Shown here: piece after piece, positions 46,872 to 60,700 of the stretch
Position numbering within the stretch: the stretch's first letter is position 1
Layout of the letters: every line of letters begins with the position of its first letter
NCBI GenBank assembly: GCA_964247055.1
Contig: OZ176051.1
Coordinates: 14,260,001-14,324,000 of the forward strand
Direction of reading: 5' to 3'
Source: Paragordius varius
Taxonomy: Eukaryota > Nematomorpha
Length of the DNA stretch: 64,000 bases
Notes under the pieces: generated by a model
The model's database searches: none
Told to the model about the DNA's origin: nothing
Seen by the model: only the letters and a program-made list of their open reading frames with translations
Position numbers and translations under genes: made by a program

Positions 46872-49240
46872 ATGCCAATCGCAAACAGTGGATTAATTAA
46901 GGGTCCAACAACAGCCCCCCTGTCACCAAATTTAAAAAATGATCCTAACAAGAAGAAGAAAAGTATTTTGCCCTCATCTAAAAGTAGCCTATCTGTCGGC
47001 ATAACTAAAAGCGGCACTAATAGTCGGAACTTCGAAAGTATGTTGAATATGAATAGTAAAAATGAAAACATATCAAACAACACTAACATGAAGGCGAACA
47101 AAAATGTTAATATGGTTGTTGGGAAAAAGTTGCTCTGTAAAGTTCAACTCTTGGATGATTCTATCATTCCTTTTCAAGTTCCGGTATATGTATAAATATA
47201 ATATATATATATGTAGTATATATATATATATATATAATTTTCATGATATATAATAACAAACATGAATAACAGAGATTCATATCTCTTTTATATATGGGTT
47301 TATGTATTTTGGAAATTTGAAATAAATAGAATTTGGTATGCATATATCCGAAATGCCTTATAATAGTCACATAATAAATATTTACAAATTATTGATAAAA
47401 AAGTACAATCGTGGTATAGATAAGTTAGGGTTGGACTCGCGATAACTTTGTATGACCGTGAATGACAGTTTTTTAACATAAATCAGGCAAAAGCTTTCTA
47501 AACATGTGTTTACGTGATATAAAAAATAATGATATAGATATAGAACTTTTGTTATAAAAAAATGAGATTCATTTATTTTGTTTTTATGATTAGTTAGGAG
47601 GTATTACCATTTTTAAAGAAGTAAAAATGGTTAATTTCGATTATTATACAATACACAAATTTTGTCTAGTTACATAATGGAAATTCTAAGTAGTGGTCCA
47701 GAATAGCAGTTTAAATATGACTTTTAAATAAACTTCATTGCATGCATGATTCTATCAGAAAAATCTGAATTGAAAATTATATCAATATCTCTCACTAATT
47801 TTTTATCTATATAACATTTTAATTATTTATCCATAACATATAATAATATAATATTTCATCTTCCTATACATTATTTTTTCATGAACTTTATTATCTTTTC
47901 ACAAAAATATTTTGTACTTTATATAGTTAAATTCAGAACAGCCCTCTAATTGCCTGACCTATTTAATTAACTAACTAATATCTCTATATAAAAATTATTG
48001 TTACAATAAATAAATAAATAGGATTTCTCATTGCATAATATATTAAATACATAAATACATTATTGGAAATAAAAAATGCAATAATATGGAGTATTAAATA
48101 AATGATACAACAAGCACAGTATTGGAATTTAGCGTGCATAAGGCATAATATTTAACAAGCAGGATTAATATTAATGATTTTTAATGTAAAATCGTAATGC
48201 AAAATTTATCCAATGGTTTCTACCTAATGAATTAATTGGAAATAATATTTTTAACAAATTATTTTTGGCAACGATATATAATTAGTTAAATTAATGAAAA
48301 GTATAATTTATATAATTGCAAGATGTAGACGCTACACCCCATATACAGTAAAACTGAAATTATACGGACAAAACGTAAAATATTAAGACAAATATTTTTT
48401 TCTAGATAACCATACTTTTTCAAACCTTATTTTTTCCCATATAAGCTATGTAATTATAATTGTTATATATAGAATTGTGTCAATTACATATCAATTTTAT
48501 AGATTGCAATTTGAAATGAGTTATTTTTTAAATAATGGAGTTAAAAAAGTATGGTTTTCTTATAGGAAAAATTTTTTGTCCTTATATTTTTACATTTTGT
48601 CCGTATAATTCCAATTTTTACTCTATTTATAAAAACAGATTTTTCTCGTATTTGGTTTTTTATATCATATTCGCCTAAACAATAAGTATTAAATATGATA
48701 TTTTATAGCAGTTTTATGCATTAAATTCTTCAATTTCTAGAATTGACTTTTTTTTATATATAATAAATTTCAATGCGTTAAATTAAATATACACCTAATT
48801 TGGATTTCAAAGTAAATATTCGTATAAAGGAATTTATAAATATTAATAAGATTAGTACAATGAAGGCGTTTCCATATCCTAACACAACACAATTTCTAAA
48901 ATATTTTAAAAATTTATATTTTTATCTTGTTTAGTACCGATATAAGGCTATTTAAAAGTCAAATAGAAAAGTAACAACTGTTTTATTTATATATTATAAT
49001 ATAAACTCTATAAATATTTCAAAATTTGAAAATTTAACCATGCAGTATAAATATTACTTTTGAATATAAGGCAACCATTTTAGCAATGAAAATATTTAGA
49101 TTGTCCACATAGAAAAAAATCATTGATAAAACAGAGTTTAAAATTTATTAACTAGAGATAATCGATATGGTAAAAATAATTATTGGTTAAAAATTTGCTT
49201 TTACCATGATAGGTCAATATTCAGGGCTACGTATGTGTTT

Positions 49241-49283
<43 letters not shown>

Positions 49284-51863
49284 TTTATGTACATTTAGTA
49301 TCAAATGCTAATTTAACTGATTTTTTTCGATTGGTAACATAAAAATTTGTCAATATTTATTTAAATCAGAATTTAAAGTATTAAATACTTATTTGGGGAT
49401 ACGTCAAAAAAACCAGACACAACACATATTTTAATTGGTTTAGGCTCCAACATTTTTTTTACAATTAAGAATGTTCTTAAAAATATCTGCCTTATCCTTT
49501 TGATGGCTCAGATATTTAGATATAAATCTAACCCTGGAACACTAATTGATTTCCCTGACAGAATTAGAGTCTGAATGGGTTTTAACGAGTCCTATCGATT
49601 TTATTTTATGGTCCTATTTTTAAAATGGCTATGCTTCACATATATGAAGGTACATAGTTCGGCTGAACACGTATTCTCCTTTCTACCTGAAAATATAAAT
49701 AATTTTAATATTGGGATTATAATCAGCCATAATTGCAATGGATTTCTTAAAGTGAATTTTTAATTACTACAAGTAATCTTTGTCAAACCTAAAAATAAAT
49801 TAAAATATAAACTAAAAATTTAAGTATAAATAAAAAATACTCCTTAAGGCGCCAGAAAATTATCCTGCACGACCCCTATATATTTCTATTCTGGGTTAAA
49901 TATAGCTAAAATATTTGGTGAAATATCCGAATCAGTCAAAATATATTGATTTTTGATTTAACACATAATAGAACCAAAAAAATATTGCATTTCGCATATC
50001 GATTACTCAATTATGATTATACATGGTGTGTTATATTAAACAGTTTAAATATTTTTTTATCGTCACAGTAAACACGAAAATAAAATTAGTTTAATAACTA
50101 TGGAATGCATCCTTTTGCGATTGTTATTTCGTAGTATTTTTCCATCATAATTTAACTTGAAAATTTTTATTAACGAATGGCAGTGTGAAGAAAAATTTTT
50201 CTAAACCTAATTTTTTATATTTTTTAATGGATAGGTTTTTAGCCATTATTTTTACATTTAGAGTTTGCTTGTTATGACCTTGTGGCGTCTATTACCTTAA
50301 TTTGAAAAGTAAGATGTGAAAATTTGTTACGTCCAATAATGTTAGTCAACCAACTAGTTATATTTATAAAAACATCAAATCAAGAAAAATCATTAAATAC
50401 ATAATATAATATTATTTGATAAATCACAGTAGTACGTATATCACAATATTTTTTTATCTATCCATTTGCCAATATAACTTTTGCATTTGCAAGAATGTAT
50501 GTTGTAGTGTGGTTATTAAGAATTTTTTTTCTGTTTTCAATAGATATTATTTTTTTATCGATTTTCTCATTATGTGCCTTTTTATTTCCTCCAAAGTTGC
50601 TCACTCTCGCTATCTTTCCATCTCTCCAGTGTTGTTTAAACTATTGTTAAAGAATTACTTCTTTTGTCTCTTAGAATAGTAATCCCTAAAAATGATCATG
50701 AATCCCTAAAAAAATCCTATAGAGTCTGTTTTTTAAATCTGAAAAAAAAATAATTTTATGCAGTGTAAAAGTTTAGGTTGTATTTAAAATGTATTTTTAA
50801 TATTTATTTTATTTTTTAACATTTCTTGTGCACTAATAAAGCGCAAATTATTGTTAGGGTTCGATTAACAGCTATATAGTTATAGACCAACATACAATGA
50901 TCATAAAATATATTAGTAATAATAAATTTAGTATGAAACAAAAATTAATAATTAGATTATCATAGAATAGCTAAAATGACATACCCATACATTACTTGCC
51001 TTTTAAATGCAAAGTTTAAAATTAATCTATAATCCCAAAACTCGATTATTGAGATAATTATATTATTTAGAGATATTTTATTATATTTTAACCATGTATA
51101 TAGGACACAAAAAATATCCCACCCGATCAATAAATGTAACAGGTCTCTTGGTGCTTTTATTGGGTGGGCCTTGCGGGTGTATGAGGAATCTTTTTTCGTT
51201 TTTATGACAATTTGTCTATATCAAAAAGTCGCAAATTGGCGCATATTGTGTTAAATTATATTGGAAACCTAAATGCCTCATCCCAAAAATTATCAGAATA
51301 TAGCAAAATATATGTTTTGATATTCTTTGTCTGTTCGTTTCAAATTTTAAAATAAAGGCAATAATAGCAAGATTGGGCAATATCAATGCGCTAGATGACA
51401 TTTTTTTTAAAAAAATGCATACTTTGGTAAAATATAATTTTTAGCTAAATGTTATATATATGGTGGGATGGTGGCAATATAAAACATTTTTAGTTATTTA
51501 AAAATACTTTTTCCATATGATTTTATGATTTTGCATATTTCTACCTCATTTTGATAAATCACATCAAATTTAAGTATTTGAAAACATTGAGTCGAGTTAC
51601 TATTTTAATCAAAAAATTGAGCTAAAAATGTTCAGCATTATTAGTCATTAAAGATATCACAAGATTCATATTGTTTCCACCATGCTTCAAAAATATAAAA
51701 CTTTAAAATTTTGCTAAATATCAATTCAAACAAAGTATGCATTTATTACACTATAAAGTCATAATCTAGCATGAAATTTATCTTTTTAATTTCGGCCTTT
51801 TTGGGTCTATTTTTAGAAAATTCGCCATCTGGAAGTATTTGAGATTTTGGTCCGTTTCAGATT

Positions 51864-51905
<42 letters not shown>

Positions 51906-53139
51906 CGTTTTAGATATAGTTTATAATATATATATAAATGAAAACAAAAAATCATTCAAAATATGCTATAATTTTGAGTTTTTACAATATGGATTAACAC
52001 AAAAGTTGGTATTTTTTTTTAAATAACTCGTTGGGCTCAACACCAAAAGCACAATGAAAATCCGATACATTATTGTAATAGAATTATAATATTCATTCAT
52101 CTCTTATACTCCCGGTTTTCGCACCGTATTATACAGTAAAAGATTCATATAAAAATTATGATTGCACAAAATTAAATTCCATATTTTCGAATTTTTGCTA
52201 TAGATCATTATATATAATTACAAAATTTATCTATTTGTTTGGTCCATATATCGAGCATAAAATGCTGTAGATTTCTCTTTTTCGATTTATCTCATTATAA
52301 TAACAGTCGCGATAAAGAAATTAGCTATTTATCATTATCACGATTTTATGTTCGAGTTTGTAAGGTTTAAGTTAAATAAACTATACAAACTAATTAAGCA
52401 AACGTAAATTTATAGAAAATTAACTGAAAATTTAAATTATATTTATAAACTAAAATTCTAAATGATAGGTACAACCCATCAATCGTTATCGCAGTAGTGC
52501 TTGTTAGCACTCATCAGTACGACACAACTATTTAACTTGGGGTTTTACATAAATTTTGTATATATTTATCATTTGCACTTCAGAATGTCCTTTAACAGTT
52601 CAAATTACTTCTTGAACATTTCAAGTTGGTCCTTGAACATTTTAAGTTGGTCTTTGAACACTTCAATCAAGTAGGTCCTTAAACATTTCAAGTTTGTCCT
52701 TAAAATTTTTAAATTTTAATTTAATCATAATATTGCATTTATTTTTTTATTTTATATTTTTTAACCTAATTTTCTTTATTTATTATATATTTATACATTT
52801 AAAAATAAAATTTTTTAAAAAACACCTTTTTGTTTCAAAATAATTTTTTTCCAATAAAATTATTAACTTTTAAATGTTTTTAATAAAAAATTTGGTATAA
52901 TAACCCAGAAAACTTATATATTTTTTAATTTCTTGTTAATTTCAAATAAATATTTTCAATAATTTAAAAAAATTAATGATACGGTTTTTGAATGATTAAA
53001 CCTTGATATTGATTTAAAATTTATGCTAAATAATAGAAAATAATTAAAAACGATAAGATAGATGAATGATATACGATTTCCAATTTGAAATGTTCAAGGA
53101 CCAACTTGAAGTGTTCGAGGACACTCTTGAAGTGCGATT

Positions 53140-53170
<31 letters not shown>

Positions 53171-56100
53171 CGAACTTGGCAATTTTGGTATAAATGCAGT
53201 CGGTTATACGAATTAAATTAAATTTAATTGACATTTATAAAAAAATTTATATAATTATTATCATATCTTCAGGATTTAACAACTGTTATTACAATACATT
53301 ACCAATCCGTCATTAATTTGGAATGTTTGGTATCAAACGGCCTTCATTAGCATCTGTAAAATATAGATTTATATATCCCTGTGAATGATCAAGCTATAAT
53401 AATTAAAAGTCTTTACACAATGAATAATACTAGTGTCCTTATTTTTCCAATAAAAATGTAAATTCATTTCAAAGCCTTATACATTATTTAAGAAAAAAAT
53501 ATACGCCTTTGAAATCGTAATGAAACCATTTTTATTCGCCAATAAAATTTTGATAGGTTCATCTACTTTCAAGGACAAATAATGGTCATTTTTATTTTTT
53601 TAACCATCGAATCTAACTTACATGGATATTTTTATTAGGGAAATAGATCACAAAATTATATAATGACAAAATATAAAAATTAATGATCTTTCAAATATTA
53701 TCATGAACGTTTTATAATTTTAGAAAAAATGTTGAGTTTTATATATAGGAGTAGTATTAAAAGTATAAAATAGCTTTACTTATAAAATCCAATTTTAACC
53801 AATCTTTTTCCGAATAAATTATATTTTATAAATATGCATGACGCGGGATATACTTTCATAAAAGCCTCCAAAACTTTTTAGAATTGTTGGAAAATTTTAT
53901 TACTCTTATTGATTGATTTTATAAAATTGTTAAAAATTAATATGTTTTAGAATAATGTGCCCAACATAAATGGCTTCATGGGCCGCATTTTTTACTGAAG
54001 TAATTCGGCGGGCCGCGTACATAATAATGCAAACATATGACACAATAGTTTTTGCCCAAACATAAAGCCGTTTGCCTACCATTTTTCAATTACTAATTTT
54101 TATTCAACTACATTAATTGATATAACTCTTTCGTTGATAAAAGTTGTCGTATTCAGTATTAAGGTTGTATAGAAATATTTGTATATGTAAAATTTTTTAC
54201 CATAGATTATCGATAAAACACATATAAATTCATATTAATGATAATCTTGTATTTTACAACTTGAATGACTACCAAATATTAGAAAACTAGTAGTAAACTA
54301 ATATTTAAAAAATCCGCAAACAATAATATTTTTAGAATTTACGCGCTTTTATAATATTTTAAAAGAGTATTGCAATTATAATGGTGTTAGTTTCTCTGTT
54401 TTTTTAACAAAAGACGACATATTAATGTAAATATCATCAAGATTAACCTTTATTAATTTGATTGGATTTTAATCTAAGCCTGCCTGAAATATTATGAATG
54501 TGTATTAAAATTGTAAACAAACTTTCTTTTTACAAAAGGGTTTGCTTTTATAAAATGGGCCAAGTAATAATGGTACGGGGTATGCATTGAAAAAAGTAGT
54601 TGTTGTTAGTTTCTATACCTTTTGGGGTAGTTTTATATCCCAATTTGAAATTTAAGTTTTTTATAACGTATTAATATTTAGCCGAATTTAAAAATATGAT
54701 TTCTTTAGCCTTTTAGGCGCATAATACAAATGTTTTTATAGAATGTAAGATTGTCATTTCAAACTTTTTCGCTGCCATTTTTTTTAAAGACAATAGGCAA
54801 GTAACTGAATATTATGGTAAGAAAATGTAAATATTACCTTTAGTAATGTTTCAGATGGCATTCTACCAGCAAAAACTTGAAATATATTGATTTTAAAATA
54901 AGCTATTTAGTCCAATCGTGTTTTGGAGCTGTTCCAATTTCAGACCCTCGAGTTACAATCTACTGTAAAAAGCTTTATTATTTATAAAAAACAATTTTTG
55001 AAAATTATATAAAAACCAATTTCAAAACAGTAGATTTACAATGAGCTCCGGAACATAAAACTACCCCAATATGTCATCGTGAACAAAAATTTGAAAAGGT
55101 CATGAAGTGTTTAATATTTAATATTAATTTATGGAAGATCTAATAAAAAAATAATACAATCCTGATGTATATTTGGTGTTTATATAAATTTTTTTTACAT
55201 ATTTAAAATCTGGTTATTTTTTTAAAAAAAAGCGTGATGGTATAGTAGGTAGGGCGCCGGACTCTAACTCTGCGTGCCAGAGTTCGAACCCCGAAACTAC
55301 GCATTTTTTCCATCATCACTGTCAGCCCTGGTCAGGCAGTCGAGTGTTAAAGGCTTCACATGTCCGGATACAATTTAAGTCCTTACCCTTTAATATAAAA
55401 GGAAAAAAGAGACTCTAAACTGTTTATTTTAAAGGCTTCCTAAATATGATTTTTAAATGTGATTTAAATACCCACGACATCATGGTTCTAATTCAATAAT
55501 CTTAATATATATTACTGTTTTATAATATTGATGTCCTCTTATACCAATATATGAGAAATTAAATTGAATATATATTAACGAACAAATCGATGCTGTCCGT
55601 AATATTTATTGAGATGTTTAATTTTTCTGATACATCAAGAATACAATAATCATTTTAAAATTGGCAAAGGATGAATTTATTATTATCAACTATCCATTAA
55701 AAATATTTAGGGAATTGTAAAAAAATGAAAACTATATAATTTTGATTATATTAAAATTTAAGGATGACCTTGGACGCACAAAAAGTCATGAAGCCGCCTG
55801 AATTATAAGATTAGATCTCTACATTTTTATCAATAAAAGTTGCAAAATGCAAGTTTAATTGTTAACCCTAAATTAATAATTTTTACAATTCGGCATTTTT
55901 CGTCCAATATTTTTAACTAATTTTTCTGCCACTCCATTTTTTGATATTAACCATTATTTTAACAGTAAATATAAAATAAAAATTATGATTCTACCTAAGA
56001 ATTTTTTGTAGTTTGATTATTTTTGATGCTTACTATATCAAAATTTTATTAAAAAATATTTTTCTTTGAAAATTACAACAACTGCCCATTTGTAATATAT

Positions 56101-57668
56101 TATTTGAAGAAAACTCTAAATACATATTAATATGTTTAACATGATAGTAAATGTTGGACATAGGAAGCGACAAACCCGCAAAGCGAGAACATTTTTGTCA
56201 ATATATATATTTTTATACCAATCGATGAAAATAGAAACTTTGTGTAGATAAGATGGCAATGAATGTCCAAAATAGATAATAAAAAGTTTTTTTTAAAACA
56301 CCTAAATTTTGCTTTTATGTCATTCAAAATATAAAATGATAATAAATTTTAATATCTCAAGTTTTTATTTTTTTATTAACTTTAATTTTCACTTTTTGCC
56401 CAATTTTGATTTTCTCACAATATTTTCAAAACTATGTCGGCAAAACAAAATTTTTTGCCGCAAATGAATTCGCTCGTTATGGACCTGATGATGAAAAAAA
56501 TTGCACAGTGTTATAAAACAAATTTTGTCCATGATTAAAAAACCATATTAATGTTTTGAGATTGAAGAAGATTGTTTAACCTTTCGATTCAAATTGGAGT
56601 ATAAAAAACTACTGTAAGAAACGGTTCCATAAATTTATGCTTCTATATTAATAAAAATTAAATAAATAAGCCAAAATATTTAAATTTAGTTTTGAAAAAA
56701 TGTTCCGTCTTAAACTACTTGGACGCTATTTTTATTTTAGAACATTTTTGCATAATATCGTGTTTATTTGATTTAAAATTAAAAATTAAATTTACTTTTT
56801 TATTAACATCACTAACATTGATATAAACGGAAAAACTGATATATTTTGCATAATTTTTTATATAAAGCTTACGCACATAGGTCATGTTGGCTAAATTTTT
56901 ACCTAATAAGTAATATCGAGTTTTAAATGTTTTTTTATATTTCGGATTATTTATGTTATACAAGTGCAAACTTTTGCCATGGCTTCAATTCATTCCATAT
57001 TTTTTGAAATATTTAATTTTAAACAAGGGGGCATCTAACTTCCCTAATTTGAATCGGACCGAAATGAATGTGTTGGAAACAAGTTTTATTTAAATATTTT
57101 GCTGTTTCCTATACAAGGTGGCCAACAACTATGTAAATAAGCCATCACAATTGTGCTTACTGTCTTTTCAAATAAAATGTTTTTTGAACAAATTATATTT
57201 TATTTTTTTAGCCTACACGGCTTTTTGCTTTAATAGGGTTATTATATGAACAAATTTTCAATGATTAATATGGTGACCAAAAAAATATTTCCTAATCCAA
57301 GATTATAAGTTATTTATAAAGTTTTTTAAATATAAGTTTACAATAAATACATTTATCCAAAGGTAAAAAATATGCCTATTTTTAATATGCCTATTTATTA
57401 ATAGGGTTAGTCTGAATCTATGAAAAGTTTTGATTATTTAAAAATGAAAAATAAACTAAAAATAAAAAATTTGGGATTAATGATATTAGATGAAAATTAT
57501 AATCTCAATTTTCCTCGTTTATTATTGTGTCAATTTTTGGCAGACTGCATTTGCCTGTGTAATATATTTAAATTTTAAGCATGCATGCGAATAATACATT
57601 TTTCATAAAACCTCTATTTTTATAAAATGTTTGCCTAACTTTTAAAGTTCACTGACCACTTTCTACCA

Positions 57669-57732
<64 letters not shown>

Positions 57733-60700
57733 TGTGTGTGTATAAAATAAATTTATCAACTTTAGGAAAAGTCTGAACTTTTAGGCTTTTATCCAGAATT
57801 CAGTGCATTAAAATTGTTATTCCATTAAGTTCGCAATGGTTGTTAACCAAAGTTGTGGTTACATTAGTAACTACTCTTTCTGACAGTACACAACTGAAAA
57901 AAAGTAATTAATTATTATGTTTGTTAGTTGCCTTTCTCTAACTTTACCTTTTTTTTCTATGTAAGAATAGTTGTTAAAATTAATTAATTAATTAATTTTA
58001 TTTGACAAGAAGCAAGCTGGCTTCCGACTTGTTTGGCACGTGTCTATCGATAAAAATTCATTTGGTATTAATGAAATGGTTTTTAGTTAATTAAACACAC
58101 ACATTACTAATCTAAATTAATTAATTTATTAATAGATATCAGCTTATGAGTCTGATGAGGTTAATTTAATTTAAGAAGGAAGAACCGAAAAATTATACCT
58201 TAAACTTTTGACAAGTTGGCAGTATCCTAATTACCTATATTTTGACAAAATAATTTTTGAACTTATAATTAAAGTTTCTTTTTTATTATTAAAATTATAA
58301 TATAAATACTTAAAAGCCATTAATCAATTTAAAAATTTGTAAGTTTAATGTCATATTCCATTTTATTATTATAATATAAATTTACAAATATTATATAGAT
58401 TTTTTACATATTTTTTGGATCACGTTTTCCTTGAACAAGAATCCACTTCTTTTATCAAAACCTGTGTCTATTAAAATAAATATAATACATTTATAAACAA
58501 CATTTTATATTTATTTTAATATAACGGTATTAACTGATAATAATACTAACATTAGCATTTTTAAATTAGGCAAGAGCAGTGGGAAAAACCTTGTTTGATG
58601 AAGTCTGTCAAAGTTTAAATTTGTTGGAATGCGACTATTTTGGTTTGGAATACGAAGATGCAGAAGGAAATAAGGTATCATTTTTGTCATAATTATATCA
58701 TTGTAGCTCTTTACAAATTATGTTGCATTGGGAAATAAAAAGTTTTATAATCATATATTTATAAAAATGGAAAGTGGTGGCTTTATGATCTGTTTCCGGA
58801 AAACCGATAGACGCATTCAAGTCCAAATATCAAAAAAATATAATCATTAATGAATGCCCCGACAATAGCTTCGCCCTTTTTTGAATTAGGCCCCCAGTTC
58901 GGCACCCCGTGTAAGAAACGGGTTTTTTTTGAAAACAGAAGCCCACAAAAATCGTGTCTTTGAGACAATTTTCCCTAAAACGTGTTTGACCATTCAATTT
59001 TAAATATGATTCTTTTTTACTAATTTTCGATTGCGCCGAACATCTCTCTTTTTACCCGCTGCCCCCGTAAAATGCCACTTTTTTCAAAAAATTAAGTCCA
59101 CAAAAATAATTTTTTGAATCTATTTTTCGCCCAACGTAGACCGTAAAAATTCAATAAGGATTCCACGTATTCCCTGGTAAAGGGCAAATATTTTAGTCAA
59201 GCGTTTCTTTGATGATAGCTGCTGGGTAAGGAGCTACCCGCTATAAACTGATCCGTCATATCGAAATAGTGTGCCTTTGAGGCTAAATTTCAAAGATCTA
59301 TCAGGCCAAATGAGTTCGATCCGTGCTTAAAATATTACCCGTAATAAGGCAAAAATTAAATCGTGTGGTTTTTTAAAATTAGCGGTTAATTTGGCCCTTC
59401 ATGCCCTGAAAAATGCGCCACCATATAATTTTTTTATTTTGAGGCAATCTCTCCGAAAACTAATGAGAGCATATGGAATCGATCATGATTCCAGGTATTC
59501 TCCGTAAAAAGGCAAAATTTTAATCAAACGCGTTTTTTGTATCAGCCTCTGGGTAGGGAGCTACCCGCCTACAACTGCGTTACCATATTTAAATTGCTTG
59601 TTTAGGAGTTAATTTTCAGAAAAAATATCTGGTATAAGTTTTATAAGGGCCTGAAATATTAACCGTAAAAAGGCCAAAATTTAAGTCGAGCGGTTTTTTT
59701 AAAATTAGCGGTTAAATAGGCCCTTTAGGCCATAAATGCGCTATCATTGAATTATTGTTTAGTTTTGATGCCATTCTTCCATAAACTATTAAGAGCATAT
59801 GGAATATATGATGATTTCAGGTATTCCCACATAAGGCAAATAATATTATTGTGTTTTTTTGATAGTGGCCTCTGGGTAGGCAGCTACCCGCCAAAAACTG
59901 CGCCACTATATCAAAATTGCGTTGTTTAGAAGTAATTTTCAGAAATCAGGCCATTTAAGTTTTATTAGGGCCTGAAATACCGTAAACGGCAAAACTTTAA
60001 TTTGAGCGTATTTTTAAATTAGCGGTTATAGGCTTTGGTTAGGGGGCTACCTGCGTAAAAATGCGTCACTATATCGATACATCACGCCTTTGGAGCCAAA
60101 TTTCAGAAAACATATGAGGCTATGTGAGTTCAACAAGGGCCTAAAATATTTATCACCCCTTAAAAAACAAAAATTTTAAAATAAGGGGTTATTTCAATGA
60201 GTCGCTAAAAAAAGTTTTATGCCCTAAAAAATTCGCCGCCATAGAACAATTTTTTGGTTTTGAAGCAATATTTTCAAGAATAGGAACATATGAACATTAT
60301 AATTCCAGATATTCCCCATATAAAGACAAAAATTTTGCCCGACGCTTTTTTATACCTGCCAAAAACTGTGCCACTATATAAAAATTTCGTTGTTTTGGAA
60401 TTAATTTAAAACTTATGCTATATGAGCTCATTTAAAGTTCGAAATATTACCCCCAGCTAGGTAAAAATTAAGGTCAGGCCTTATTTATTAACCGTTAATT
60501 TGGGGCCTTTATGCCCTAAAAATACGCCATCATATAACGTTTATTTAGTGTTGAGGTATTTTTTCATATAACCCATAAGACCATGGTCTCAAAGATGATT
60601 CCAAATATTTTCCCTATAAGTGCCAAAAATCCAACTTAGCGCTTTTTCCATATAGGCCAATGCGCAGGGGTCTATGGTTTTAAAACTGAGACGCCATACA

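Noticed and set aside
46709-47101. 130-codon minus-strand open frame
   Set aside because: Antisense shadow of the first exon of the FARP-like gene, whose plus-strand frame joins in phase to the FERM exons.
55232-55303. Functional tRNA gene
   Set aside because: The T stem does not pair and the acceptor stem has a mismatch and a wobble; a SINE-like body follows.
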